From: Bauldia sp.
GTDB lineage: Bacteria; Pseudomonadota; Alphaproteobacteria; Rhizobiales; Kaistiaceae
Length of the DNA: 41,170 nucleotides
Direction: 5' to 3'
Assembly (NCBI RefSeq): GCF_020442045.1
Contig: NZ_JAGRLA010000161.1
Coordinates: forward strand, 1-41,170
The notes under the pieces were generated by a model, which worked only from the letters and a program-made list of their open reading frames with translations, had not been told where the DNA came from and did no database searches. A program made the position numbers and the translations under genes. Positions 1 to 8,098 of the stretch are shown one piece after another (positions within the stretch are counted from its first letter, which is position 1; every line of letters begins with the position of its first letter).

Positions 1-1
1 G

Positions 2-304
2 CCGCTGAACGACATCGCCAGGCATCTCGTCTATGCGGAAAACGGCAGCTCGATCGAGATGGTGATGGTCGACGGCGCGATCGTGCTCGAGGACGGCAGG
101 CTCACTACCATCGACGAGCCGGCGGTCCTCGCCGAGATCCGCGAGACGGTGCCGGCCTGGCTCGCCGAGCACGCCAAGCTGGAGGAAAAGAACGCGGTCT
201 TCGAGCCATATTTCGCCGAGATCCACCGCCGCGCGACGATGCAGGACATCGGCCTCGACCGCTATGCGGGGGATGCCCCGCAATGGCCGGGGGCGAACCG
301 GTAG
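2..304 (+). CDS. Amidohydrolase, C-terminal end (partial gene)
   Basis: The reading frame is open from the window edge and ends at TAG 302-304, so only about the last 100 residues are present. The segment begins PLNDIARHLVYAENGSS and continues with VMVDGAIVLEDGRL. This is the usual end of TrzA/AtzA/guanine-deaminase-like metal-dependent hydrolases: the last barrel helix, followed by the strand pair of the small composite domain. The metal-binding HxH and the catalytic residues would lie upstream, outside the window, so the substrate cannot be judged. The product should be a cytoplasmic deaminase or chlorohydrolase-type enzyme. The repeat at 315-498 follows it, and the next genes run on the opposite strand. 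Confidence 0.75.
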   Translation, partial: PLNDIARHLVYAENGSSIEMVMVDGAIVLEDGRLTTIDEPAVLAEIRETVPAWLAEHAKLEEKNAVFEPYFAEIHRRATMQDIGLDRYAGDAPQWPGANR

Positions 305-314
305 AACCGCGCTT

Positions 315-498
315 GCGTGCTTCGAGGCTCCGCCGCGCGGAGCACCTCAGCATGACGAGGTGGGTGAAGACGGTTACCAAAGGGCCGTGCAGCACTTCTT
401 CCAGGACTGGTCCGAAAACCCAACCTCGCCATCCTGAGGTGCCCGACCAAAGGTCGGGCCTCGAAGGACGCACGGCGCGGCGGAGCCTCGAAGCACGC
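315..498. repeat. Dispersed inverted repeat between convergent genes
   Basis: A perfect 24-bp arm at 315-338 (starts GCGTGCTTCGAGGCTC) is repeated in reverse complement at 475-498. Inside are further partial copies: AGCACCTCAGCATGACGAGG at 341-360 and CCTCGCCATCCTGAGGTGC at 424-442. The text CTTCGAGGCTC...GCACCTCAG(G/C)ATGA is a family of intergenic palindromes that I recall as common in Hyphomicrobiales genomes. It sits exactly between the stop codons of two convergent genes (304 and 521). Such a transcript could fold into a long hairpin and act as a bidirectional terminator, but there is no T-run. Confidence 0.75.
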
Positions 499-520
499 CC
501 GGAATCCCGAACGCGCATCC

Positions 521-1309
521 TCAATAGGGCGTCTCGCCGCCGTCGATATTGATCGACTGGCCGCGGATGATGACCGCGGCATCGGAGAGCAGGAAGGCGA
601 CGACGCGGCCGACCTCGACCGGTTCGACATGGCGCTTGAGCTGGGCGGGGACCATGCCGGCGAACAGGGTCGCGGCGTCGCCGAGGCCGTCGCGTTCGAG
701 CTCTGCCGCGACCTCGCGGAGCATCGGCGTCGCGACGCTGCCCGGGCAGACCGCGTTGACGTTGATGCCGTCCGCCGCCCACTCGCCGGCAAGCGAGCGG
801 GTGAGGTTGATGACCGCCGCCTTGGAGGCGTTGTAGGCGGCCATGTTGCCGAAGCCGACCTTGCCGGCATTCGAGGCGATGTTGACGATCGCCCCGCCCC
901 TGCCGGCGAAGGCGCGCCAGGCGGCCTGGGCGCCGAGCATGACGCCGCCGGCATTGACCCGGAGCTCGAAGTCCCAGCCTTCCGGGGTGATGGCCGCCGC
1001 CGGGCCCATCCGGACGATGCCGGCATTGTTGACCCAGCCATGAAGTGCGCCGAAGCGTTCGATCGTGGCCGCGACCGCCGCGTCGAGCGAGGCGGGGTCT
1101 GTGACGTCGGCGGTGATAGCGACGGTGCGCCCTCCGTCCGGGTCGAGGCGTTTTGCGGTTTCGGCCGCAGCATTCGCGTCGAGGTCGAGGAGTGCGACAT
1201 GGCCGCCCGCCTCGAGGATCGCTTGCGTGATGCCGGCGCCGATGCCGCGGGCGGCGCCGGTGACGGCGATGGTGCGGCCGGCAAGCGCCGTCTCGGAAAG
1301 GATGGACAT
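521..1309 (-). CDS. Short-chain dehydrogenase/reductase (SDR), NAD-type
   Basis: The protein is a 262-residue classical SDR, a cytoplasmic NAD(P)-dependent alcohol or polyol dehydrogenase. The TGAARGIG cofactor loop is at residues 17-24, the acidic residue Asp42 closes strand 2 (favouring NAD), NNAG is at 94-97, and the catalytic set is Ser146, Tyr159, Lys163. It ends INIDGGETPY, the usual SDR C-terminal strand. The start MSILSETAL was chosen because GAGGAA lies a few bases upstream; the longer open frame above it only runs through the neighbouring gene. It follows the 1321-2112 SDR by 11 bases, so the two are probably co-transcribed. The substrate cannot be read from sequence; sugars, sugar alcohols or hydroxy acids are all possible. 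Confidence 0.9.
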   Translation of the reverse strand: MSILSETALAGRTIAVTGAARGIGAGITQAILEAGGHVALLDLDANAAAETAKRLDPDGGRTVAITADVTDPASLDAAVAATIERFGALHGWVNNAGIVRMGPAAAITPEGWDFELRVNAGGVMLGAQAAWRAFAGRGGAIVNIASNAGKVGFGNMAAYNASKAAVINLTRSLAGEWAADGINVNAVCPGSVATPMLREVAAELERDGLGDAATLFAGMVPAQLKRHVEPVEVGRVVAFLLSDAAVIIRGQSINIDGGETPY

Positions 1310-1320
1310 GGCCGGGTTCC

Positions 1321-2112
1321 TCAGAAGGAGGGCGTGGCGGTGACGCCGCCGTCTATAACGAGGTTGGCGCCGGTGACGAAGCGCGACGCGGGCGAGGCGA
1401 GGAAGAGCACGGCGTCGGCGACGTCGTAGTCGTCGCCCATCCGGCCGAGCGGCGCGGCGGCGAGCCACCGCCTGACGCCTTCCGGCCAGTTCTCCTCGAT
1501 GCCCTCGGCATGGATGACGCCGGGCGAGACCGCATTGGCGCGGATGCCGTGGCGGCCGAATTCGAGGGCGGTGGCGCGGGTGAACATGATCAGCCCCGCC
1601 TTGGTCGTCGCGTAATGGCCATGGGTCAGCGCCGGCTGCAGCCCCTCGATCGAGGCGATGTTGACGATGGCGCCGCCGGCGCCGCGCGCGACCATCGCGT
1701 CGGTGACGACGCGGGTGGTGTGGAAGACGCCGTCGAGGTTGGAGGCGAGCATGTCGCGCCACTCGCCGGCCTCCATCCCGGCGATGGTCGAATGGGTCTG
1801 GCGGGCGGCGTTGTTGACCAGGATATCGATGGGTCCGAGGGACTCCGCGACTTTCGCGAAGGCCGCCCGGACGGAGACGAGGTCGGTGAGCTCGGCACGG
1901 ATGGCGATGGCCTTGCCGCCCTTTGCCGTGATGGTCGCGACCAGCGCAGCCGCAGCGTCCCGTCCGCCGCGATAATGGACGGCGACCGCGGCCCCGGCCT
2001 CGGCGAGACGGCGCGCGATTCCCGCGCCGATGCCGCCATGCGCGCCGGTGACGACGGCGGCCTTGCCGGAGAGGTCGAGGAGGCGGTCGACCGGGAGTTC
2101 GGGATCATGCAT
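1321..2112 (-). CDS. Short-chain dehydrogenase/reductase (SDR), NADP-leaning
   Basis: This is a 263-residue SDR with TGAHGGIG at residues 22-29 and catalytic Ser154, Tyr167, Lys171. After strand 2 it has HYRGG rather than an acidic residue, which usually means a preference for NADP(H). The NNAG motif is changed to NNAA (100-103). The start ATG at 2110-2112 has only a modest ribosome site (CAGGGC). It is the first gene of a two-gene minus-strand unit with the 521-1309 SDR. The two SDRs differ in cofactor signature, so they could run successive or opposing redox steps on one substrate; that is inference. The promoter must lie in the 295-bp region shared with the divergent EamA gene, where I see no clear operator. 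Confidence 0.9.
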   Translation of the reverse strand: MHDPELPVDRLLDLSGKAAVVTGAHGGIGAGIARRLAEAGAAVAVHYRGGRDAAAALVATITAKGGKAIAIRAELTDLVSVRAAFAKVAESLGPIDILVNNAARQTHSTIAGMEAGEWRDMLASNLDGVFHTTRVVTDAMVARGAGGAIVNIASIEGLQPALTHGHYATTKAGLIMFTRATALEFGRHGIRANAVSPGVIHAEGIEENWPEGVRRWLAAAPLGRMGDDYDVADAVLFLASPASRFVTGANLVIDGGVTATPSF

Positions 2113-2407
2113 GGCGGATCTGCCCTGTTCGCAGGATGCGGGGTCCCATCATCGCCGACCCGGATAGAAAGGCCAACCGGCAGGAGGGCGAACGGGTATC
2201 CGCGTGCCCGTTGTGAGAGGGAAATCCGGCGCCGATGCCGCCGCGCTCCCTTCCATCGCGGTGATGGCGGCGGGGACGCGTATTCTCTATGATCCGCGCC
2301 GTTCGATTTTCCGGCCACTCCGGAAGTTCCGTCGAAACCCGATTCCAAGAAGGGCCGGGTCCGTCCCCCTCGCGGGCCGCCTGTCCGGTGAAGAGCTGAA
2401 GCCTCGA

Positions 2408-3283
2408 ATGGAAGCCCCCGCACCTCCCGCCGACGACAGGTTGCGGGGCATCCTGCTGATCGTGGTGGCGGCGGTGCTGTTCGCCGGGATCGATGTCTTC
2501 AGCAAGCTGCTCGCCCCGACCCAGTCGGTGGGCCAGATCGTCTGGGCCCGCTACACCATGGCGCTGCCGCTGCTCTTGGCGACGACCCCGCCGTCGCGGT
2601 GGCCGGGCATGTTCCGGACGGCGCGGCCGCTGTGGCAGATCGTCCGCGGTGTCATCCCGATGGGGACGAGCGTCGGCATGGTCCTGGCGGTCCGCCATCT
2701 GCCGCTGGCGGAGGCGACGGTCATCCTCTTCACCGCCCCGTTTCTGGTCGTGGCGCTTTCGGCGGCGGTGCTCAGGGAGCAGGTGGCGGCTGCGAGCTGG
2801 ATCGCGGTCTTCGTCGGCTTCGCCGCGGTGTTGCTGGTCGCCCGGCCCGGATTCAGCGAATTCTCGGAATATCTCATCTTTCCGCTGATCGGGGCGCTCT
2901 TCTTCGCGCTGCTCCAGCTTGTCACGCGGCTGCTGCGCATGCGGGGCGAGGCCGCCCATACGACGCTTGCCTGGACATTGGCGACGGGCTGCGTGCTGGC
3001 CACGCCCTTCGCAATCGCCACCTGGCGGCCGGTCAGCGGCGAAGCGTGGCTGCTGATGGCGGGCCTGGGCCTCGTCTTCGGCGGCGCGCAGGCGTTGCTG
3101 GTCCGCGCCTTCGCCTATGCGCCGGCCGGCGTCCTGACGCCTTTCACCTATGTCCAGATCATCGCCGCCGTGGTCATGGGCATGATCGTCTTCGGCGTCA
3201 TCCCCGACATCTGGTCGCTGATCGGTATCGTCATGATCATTGCCGCGGGCGTCACCGTGGCGCGAACCAGAATGCCTTCGTGA
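2408..3283 (+). CDS. EamA/DMT-family membrane transporter
   Basis: A 291-residue integral membrane protein with about ten hydrophobic segments arranged as two EamA repeats, typical of drug/metabolite exporters (RhaT/YdcZ-like superfamily). The first segment is LLIVVAAVLFAGIDVFSKLL and a late one is VQIIAAVVMGMIVFGVI; the usual family length is 280-310. The frame is open further upstream to 2204, but that part is a charged, low-quality stretch. I chose the ATG at 2408 (MEAPAPPADD), which puts the first membrane helix about 15 residues in. The gene is divergent from the SDR pair and lies 74 bases before the deglycase gene on the same strand. Substrate unknown: metabolite or amino-acid efflux is the common role. 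Confidence 0.88.
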   Translation: MEAPAPPADDRLRGILLIVVAAVLFAGIDVFSKLLAPTQSVGQIVWARYTMALPLLLATTPPSRWPGMFRTARPLWQIVRGVIPMGTSVGMVLAVRHLPLAEATVILFTAPFLVVALSAAVLREQVAAASWIAVFVGFAAVLLVARPGFSEFSEYLIFPLIGALFFALLQLVTRLLRMRGEAAHTTLAWTLATGCVLATPFAIATWRPVSGEAWLLMAGLGLVFGGAQALLVRAFAYAPAGVLTPFTYVQIIAAVVMGMIVFGVIPDIWSLIGIVMIIAAGVTVARTRMPS

Positions 3284-3357
3284 GCGGCAACACACTACCG
3301 GACGGCCGCCGTCCGTGCTTTGTTGCCGCCAGTCTGTGACAGGAGATATTCGACAGA

Positions 3358-4371
3358 ATGCTGGACTTCGACATTTCGCGATTCATCGGTATCCAGTCGG
3401 GCGCCGTGGCGCTGATGGAACGGCTGGACAGGACAATCGGCGCGCTGCTCGACGAGGGCGCCAACAACATCTTCTTCCTCGGCGCCGGCGGCGCCGCCAT
3501 CCTGATGCAGCCGGCCGTCCAGCTGTTGCGGACCAGGTCGACATTCCCGGTATTCTGCGAGAACGCGGCGGAGCTGGTGATCGGCGGCTCGCGGCACCTC
3601 GGTCCCGGATCGATCGTGGTCATCCCGTCGCTTTCCGGGACGACCAAGGAGAGCATCGAGACGCTCCGCTATTGCCGGGAGAAGGGCGCGACGATCCTGA
3701 CGCTGGTCGGCCATGCGGCGACGCCGCTCGGCGAGGGCGGCGACCATGTCTTCGTCAATTTCGCCGAGGACGACACCTCGTGCGAATCCTTCTACATCCA
3801 GGCGCTGGCGATCGTGCTGTCGATCATGGAGCGGCGGGGAGAGGCGAGCGGCTTAGCCGGCTTCATGGAGGAGGCGAAACGCCTGCCGGAGGCGCTGGTC
3901 GCGGTCAAGGAGCGTTTCGAGACGGAAGCCGAGGCCTTTGCCGAGCAGATCAGGGACGAGCCCTATCACATCATAACCGGGGCGGGATCGACCTGGCCGG
4001 AGGCCTTCTATTACGGCATGTGCATCCTCGAGGAAATGCAGTGGATCCGGACCCGGCCGGTGCATGCCTCGGACTTCTTCCATGGCACGCTGGAGCTGCT
4101 CGAGCCGGGGGTCAGCCTGATCCTGCTGAAGGGGGAGGACGAATACCGGCCGCTGGTCGACCGGGTCGAGGCCTTCGCCGCCGGACACACCGACAAGCTC
4201 ACCGTCTTCGATGCCGCCGGCGCGGAACTGGACGGCATCTCGCCGGCCTTCCGCGCGCTGATCTCGCCGGTGGTGCTCGCCACCATGCTGGAGCGGGTCA
4301 GCGCCCATCTCTCCGCCAAGCGCGACCATCCGCTGACCACGCGCCGCTACTACCGGCGCGTCGCCTATTGA
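3358..4371 (+). CDS. SIS-domain sugar-phosphate deglycase/isomerase, FrlB/FraB-like
   Basis: A 337-residue protein with two SIS (phosphosugar isomerase) domains. The first has GAGG at 42-45 and the phosphate loop PSLSGTTKES near residue 100; the second starts with TGAGSTWPEAFYYG. The segment FFHGTLELLEPG and the ending RDHPLTTRRYYRRVAY closely match E. coli FrlB (FRHGPLEIVEPG; KDHNPDERRYY). FrlB and FraB split fructosamine 6-phosphates into glucose 6-phosphate plus amino acid. Glu226 and His242 are 16 residues apart, the spacing I recall for the catalytic pair Glu214/His230 of FraB. AGGAGA lies 12 bases before the ATG. It is followed after 4 bases by a FrlD-like kinase, which supports the assignment. 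Aminosugar deamination is the alternative. Confidence 0.85.
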   Translation: MLDFDISRFIGIQSGAVALMERLDRTIGALLDEGANNIFFLGAGGAAILMQPAVQLLRTRSTFPVFCENAAELVIGGSRHLGPGSIVVIPSLSGTTKESIETLRYCREKGATILTLVGHAATPLGEGGDHVFVNFAEDDTSCESFYIQALAIVLSIMERRGEASGLAGFMEEAKRLPEALVAVKERFETEAEAFAEQIRDEPYHIITGAGSTWPEAFYYGMCILEEMQWIRTRPVHASDFFHGTLELLEPGVSLILLKGEDEYRPLVDRVEAFAAGHTDKLTVFDAAGAELDGISPAFRALISPVVLATMLERVSAHLSAKRDHPLTTRRYYRRVAY

Positions 4372-4375
4372 GCGG

Positions 4376-5191
4376 ATGAGCGGGATCGCGATGCTCGCCA
4401 CGGTCGGCGACAACTGCATCGACCGCTATCTGGCGCTGAAGCAGTCGACGGTCGGCGGCAACGCGGTGAATGTCGCCGTGCATCTTGCCGCCGCCGGCCT
4501 CGCCGTCGCCTATTTCGGGGCTGTCGGGTCGGACGGCGAGGGGCAGCGGATCCTCGCCGCCCTGCGGGAGAATGGCGTCGATGCGAGCGGCGCGCGGGTC
4601 CTCGCCGGGACGACCGCCTTTACCGACATCGCCGTCGACACGGCCGGCGAGCGGATCATCGCCTTCGAGGATTTCGGCGCCTGTGCCGGCTATCGGCCGA
4701 CGGCGGCGGAGACCGACGCGTTGCGCCGCTGTCGCCATGTCCATATCGGCTGGCTCGACGACGGCGGTGAATTGAAGGATGCGCTTGCCGCCTCCGGCAC
4801 CAGCGTCTCGCAGGACCTGTCGGTGAGCCAGGCGCCGGACCATGGCAAGAGCGAGGGCCTGGCGATCGCCTTCATTTCCGCCGGTCCGTCGATCGAGGAC
4901 GGCCGGCGGCTGCTGGCTGAAGCCCTGGCCGGCGGAGCGCGGACCGCCGTCGTCACCTGCGGTGCGTCGGGCAGTCTCGCAGGCAATGGGCTCGAGATGG
5001 CGGAGACGGGTGTCCTGCCCGTCGAGGTCGTCGACACGCTCGGCGCCGGCGACACCTTCATAGCCGGCTTCGTAGCGGCAAGCCTCGCCGGCGCGGGGCT
5101 TCGCACCTGCCTCGAGGCCGGCCGCGATGCCGCGGCCGCGACCTGCCGGCATCTCGGCGGCTTTCCGCAGGCACCGGGCAATCTCGCCTGA
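4376..5191 (+). CDS. PfkB-family kinase, FrlD-like (fructosamine 6-kinase)
   Basis: A 271-residue ribokinase-fold (PfkB) sugar kinase. It opens MLATVGDNCIDRY, very like E. coli FrlD (MKTLATIGDNCVDIY). It has GGNAVN at 27-32, and the C-terminal PfkB signature DTLGAGDTFIAGF with catalytic base Asp226. Expected role: ATP-dependent phosphorylation at C6 of a fructosyl-amino acid or related ketoamine, feeding the deglycase encoded just upstream. The gene starts 4 bases after that stop; an internal ATG at 4391 (MLATVGDN) is an equally good start by alignment. Neighbouring genes encode an ABC importer in place of the FrlA permease or PTS seen in enteric operons. The exact amino-acid part of the substrate is unknown. 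Confidence 0.85.
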   Translation: MSGIAMLATVGDNCIDRYLALKQSTVGGNAVNVAVHLAAAGLAVAYFGAVGSDGEGQRILAALRENGVDASGARVLAGTTAFTDIAVDTAGERIIAFEDFGACAGYRPTAAETDALRRCRHVHIGWLDDGGELKDALAASGTSVSQDLSVSQAPDHGKSEGLAIAFISAGPSIEDGRRLLAEALAGGARTAVVTCGASGSLAGNGLEMAETGVLPVEVVDTLGAGDTFIAGFVAASLAGAGLRTCLEAGRDAAAATCRHLGGFPQAPGNLA

Positions 5192-5264
5192 ACCGGGTCG
5201 CGCCGGAGCGAGGCGTGGCGACCGGCCGTCGCGATGGGGGAGTCCCTGAAAACTGCAGCCTTTC

Positions 5265-5375
5265 CGTTGCCGCAACGTTTTGAAGTCGCTAAGGTCGAGC
5301 GGGGAGTTGAAAAAATCTCCGGAAAGGGACCTTTCTTGCCCGCGTCGGGCAGCCAGGCGTCAACGTGTTGCGTTG
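5265..5375 (+). promoter_or_regulatory. Palindrome cluster upstream of the ABC binding-protein gene
   Basis: The 209-bp gap before the binding-protein gene contains three short palindromes: CGTTG-CCG-CAACG at 5265-5277, GCCCG-CGT-CGGGC at 5338-5350, and CAACG-TGTTG-CGTTG at 5361-5375. The first and third use the same CGTTG/CAACG half-sites in opposite order, with centres about 97 bp apart. This could be a pair of operators for a LacI- or GntR-type regulator, or small leader hairpins. I see no convincing -35/-10 pair here and no regulator gene next to this operon. Confidence 0.35.
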
Positions 5376-5400
5376 GCGCGATTTTGGGAGGAATGACAGT

Positions 5401-6870
5401 ATGAGAATGAAACGCGTGATGGCCGGTGCCGCTGCGCTGACCTTTGCCACCGGCATGGGCGCCGTCCAGGCGGCGGAATTCGACGGCGTGACCGTCAACG
5501 TGATCACCCAGACCGGAGCGATCCAGGAGCCGCTGCAGCGGCGCGCGCCCGATTTCGAGAAGATGACCGGCGCCAAGATCAACGTCATCGCGGTGCCGTT
5601 CTCCGACCTCTACCAGAAGGTCCTGACCGACTGGGCGAGCGGCACCAATTCGGTCGACGTCGCGGTCTTCGCGCCGCAGTGGATGGTCGACTATATCGCC
5701 GGCGGCTATCTCGAGGATCTGACCCCGCGCGTCGATGCCGACCCGAACATCCAGCAGGATGACGTCGGCGCCTTCTTCCGCGATTTCTCGGAGAAGTATA
5801 ACGGCAAGGTCTACATGATCACCCTCGATGGTGACTTCCACATGATGTACTACCGGAAGGACCTGCTGGAAGAGGCCGGCCTCGAGGTGCCCACCACGTG
5901 GGACGAATATCTGGCGGTCGCCAAGGCGCTCCACGGCAAGGACATGAACGGCGACGGCACGCCGGACTTCGGTTCGTGCATCGGCAAGAAGCGCAACGCC
6001 CAGAGCTACTGGTTCGTGACCGATGTCGTCGGTTCGATGACCCAGTCCAAGGGCACCAGCCAGGGCGCCTTCTTCAACACCGCCGACATGACCCCGCTGG
6101 TCGACAACGAAGCCTTCCGCAAGGCGCTCGACTTCCTCAAGGCGTCGACCGAATACGGCCCGCCGGACGAGCTGAATCTCGACGTCTCGGACACCCGTCC
6201 GCTGTTTGCCTCGGGCCGCTGCGCGCTCAACCTCGACTGGGGCGACGTCGGCACCATCTCGATCGATCCGGAGAATTCCAAGGTCATCGGCAAGTGGGGC
6301 GCGGCGATCATGCCCGGCTCGAAGCAGGTTCTCGACTGGGATAGCGGCAAGCTGGTCGACTGCGACGCCAATACCTGCCCGTATGCGATCGACGGCGTGA
6401 ACCACGCTCCCTTCGCGGCCTTCGGCGGCTGGGGCGGCGGCATCAATGCCGCGGCCGACGACAAGGTCAAGGACGCGGCCTATGCCTTCCTGTCCTACAT
6501 GACCCAGCCGGCGCAGTCGAACCAGGACGTGACCATCGGCATCACCGGCTTCAACCCCTACCGGACGTCGCAGCTCAGCTTCAGCGACCTGTGGAAGGAT
6601 GCCGGCATGAGCGAGGCCGAGGCGGAGAACTATCTCGGCGCCATCAACGCCTCGATGAGCAGCCCGAACATGATCCTCGACCTGCGCATCCCGCAGAACC
6701 AGCGCTACCAGCAGGTGGTCCTGGACGAGGCGATCTCGCGCTTCCTCGCCGGTGAGATCGATGCCGACGCCACCGTCGCGGCGGTCGCCAACGGCTGGGA
6801 AGAGCTGACCGACGAGATCGGGCGCGACGAGCAGCTCGAGATCTACAGGGCCACGATCGGCGCCAACTGA
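5401..6870 (+). CDS. ABC transporter extracellular solute-binding protein (CUT1 type)
   Basis: A 489-residue periplasmic solute-binding protein of family 1, longer than the usual 410-440. Its signal peptide is MRMKRVMAGAAALTFATG followed by a cut after AVQA. GGGAGGA lies 8 bases before the ATG at 5401, which decides the start over an in-frame ATG at 5365. The hallmark segments are DFHMMYYRKDLLEEAGLEVP and the late GFNPYRTSQL. Residues 181-190 (DMNGDGTPDF) form a DxNxDG calcium-type loop. Cys321 and Cys326 (C-DANT-C) could form a disulfide. It should capture the ligand for the permeases and ATPase at 6959-10202; from the deglycase/kinase upstream, the ligand is probably a fructosamine or similar sugar conjugate (inference). 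Confidence 0.9.
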   Translation: MRMKRVMAGAAALTFATGMGAVQAAEFDGVTVNVITQTGAIQEPLQRRAPDFEKMTGAKINVIAVPFSDLYQKVLTDWASGTNSVDVAVFAPQWMVDYIAGGYLEDLTPRVDADPNIQQDDVGAFFRDFSEKYNGKVYMITLDGDFHMMYYRKDLLEEAGLEVPTTWDEYLAVAKALHGKDMNGDGTPDFGSCIGKKRNAQSYWFVTDVVGSMTQSKGTSQGAFFNTADMTPLVDNEAFRKALDFLKASTEYGPPDELNLDVSDTRPLFASGRCALNLDWGDVGTISIDPENSKVIGKWGAAIMPGSKQVLDWDSGKLVDCDANTCPYAIDGVNHAPFAAFGGWGGGINAAADDKVKDAAYAFLSYMTQPAQSNQDVTIGITGFNPYRTSQLSFSDLWKDAGMSEAEAENYLGAINASMSSPNMILDLRIPQNQRYQQVVLDEAISRFLAGEIDADATVAAVANGWEELTDEIGRDEQLEIYRATIGAN

Positions 6871-6890
6871 CGTCCGGTCGTCGCAATCCC

Positions 6891-6917
6891 GTCCGGCGCG
6901 GTCGATCCGCGCCGGAC
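6891..6917 (+). promoter_or_regulatory. Intercistronic RNA hairpin after binding-protein gene
   Basis: A perfect 11-bp stem (GTCCGGCGCGG / CCGCGCCGGAC) with loop TCGAT begins 20 bases after the binding-protein stop and ends 41 bases before the first permease. No T-run follows. As in malE-malF, a stable hairpin here would protect the upstream message from 3' decay or partly stop transcription, giving more binding protein than permease. Similar hairpins lie at 25246-25272 and 30031-30057. Confidence 0.75.
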
Positions 6918-6958
6918 CCTCTCCTCGGGCTCCGCTTCCGGAATCAACGCGAGATCAC

Positions 6959-8098
6959 ATGACCGCTTCCGCCACGACCGCCAGTGACACCGCGCCGCGC
7001 CCGGGGCTGGCCGAGCGGTTCGACCGCCACGCCGGCCGACTGATGGTGCTGCCCGCGGTCGTCGTCATCCTGTGCTTCGCGCTCTTTCCGCTGATCATCT
7101 CGGCCTACCTCTCGCTGACCCGCTTCGCGCTCGCGCCGGGCGGCTTCACGCTGAAATATGTAGGCAATTTCAACTACAAGAAGCTCCTTTTCGGGTCGCA
7201 GCAATACCACCTGCTCGGCACCTTCAAGGCGTTCGGCGTGGTCGGATGGGTCCTGGTCGCCGCGATGGCGGCGCTCATCCTCTTCCTGCTGGGGCGCTAC
7301 TTCATGTCCGGCCGGGCGACGATTTTCGGCACGATCGGGCGGCTGATCACGTCGAGCCTGGCGATGGGGCTGACGGTGCTCGTGGTCGCCACCATCGTCG
7401 CCGGCGGCGTGCCCGGCACCATGGTGACAACGCTGATCTATGTCGGCGTCGGCGTCGCCGCCCAGTTCCTGCTCGGCCTCGGAATTGCGATGCTCTGCGC
7501 CCAGGCGATCCGCGGCCGGAATTTCTTCCGGGTGCTGTTTTTCGTGCCGCTGATGGTGACGCCGGTCGGCATCGCCTACACCTTCCGGATGCTGGCGGAT
7601 ATCCAGAAGGGGCCTTTCGCGCCCCTGCTCCAGTCGCTCGGCGTCACCCAGTGGTCCTGGGCGACGGACGCATGGTCGGCGCGGCTTATGGTGCTGGTCG
7701 GCGACACCTGGCAGTGGACGCCGTTCATGTTCATCGTCCTGCTCGCGGCGATCGAGAACCAGCCGCGTGACCAGGTCGAGGCAGCCCGCATCGACGGCGC
7801 CAACGGCATCCAGATCTTCCGCGACATCACCTGGCCGGCGATCGCCCCGGTCGCGGCGACCATCGTTCTCATCCGCCTCATCGAGGCGTTCAAGATCATC
7901 GATCTGCCCAACGTCCTGACCGGCGGCGGTCCCGGCCTCGCCACGGAATCGATGACGCTCCATTCCTTCATCGCCTGGCGGACGCAGGACCTCGGCGGTT
8001 CGGCGGCCGTCGGCTACATGCTGCTCTTCGTCTCGACCATCGTCTGCGTGTCGTTCTTCAACTTCATGGTGCGGCCGGCGCGCCGTCTGGAATCATGA
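6959..8098 (+). CDS. CUT1 ABC transporter permease with membrane insertion (first subunit)
   Basis: A 379-residue inner-membrane permease of the MalF/UgpA type (BPD_transp_1). The EAA coupling loop is EAARIDGANGIQIF followed by RDITWP, and the first helix starts about residue 28 (LMVLPAVVVILCF). The normal family length is about 290-310. The extra length is an insertion around residues 92-153 (from FGVVGWVLVAAMAALILFLL to about VVATIVAGGVPGTM), which adds probably two membrane helices before the conserved core. The gene has a weak ribosome site and begins 88 bases after the binding-protein gene, beyond a hairpin. It overlaps the second permease by 4 bases (ATGA). It forms the channel with that protein, driven by the ATPase at 9144-10202. 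Confidence 0.9.
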   Translation: MTASATTASDTAPRPGLAERFDRHAGRLMVLPAVVVILCFALFPLIISAYLSLTRFALAPGGFTLKYVGNFNYKKLLFGSQQYHLLGTFKAFGVVGWVLVAAMAALILFLLGRYFMSGRATIFGTIGRLITSSLAMGLTVLVVATIVAGGVPGTMVTTLIYVGVGVAAQFLLGLGIAMLCAQAIRGRNFFRVLFFVPLMVTPVGIAYTFRMLADIQKGPFAPLLQSLGVTQWSWATDAWSARLMVLVGDTWQWTPFMFIVLLAAIENQPRDQVEAARIDGANGIQIFRDITWPAIAPVAATIVLIRLIEAFKIIDLPNVLTGGGPGLATESMTLHSFIAWRTQDLGGSAAVGYMLLFVSTIVCVSFFNFMVRPARRLES

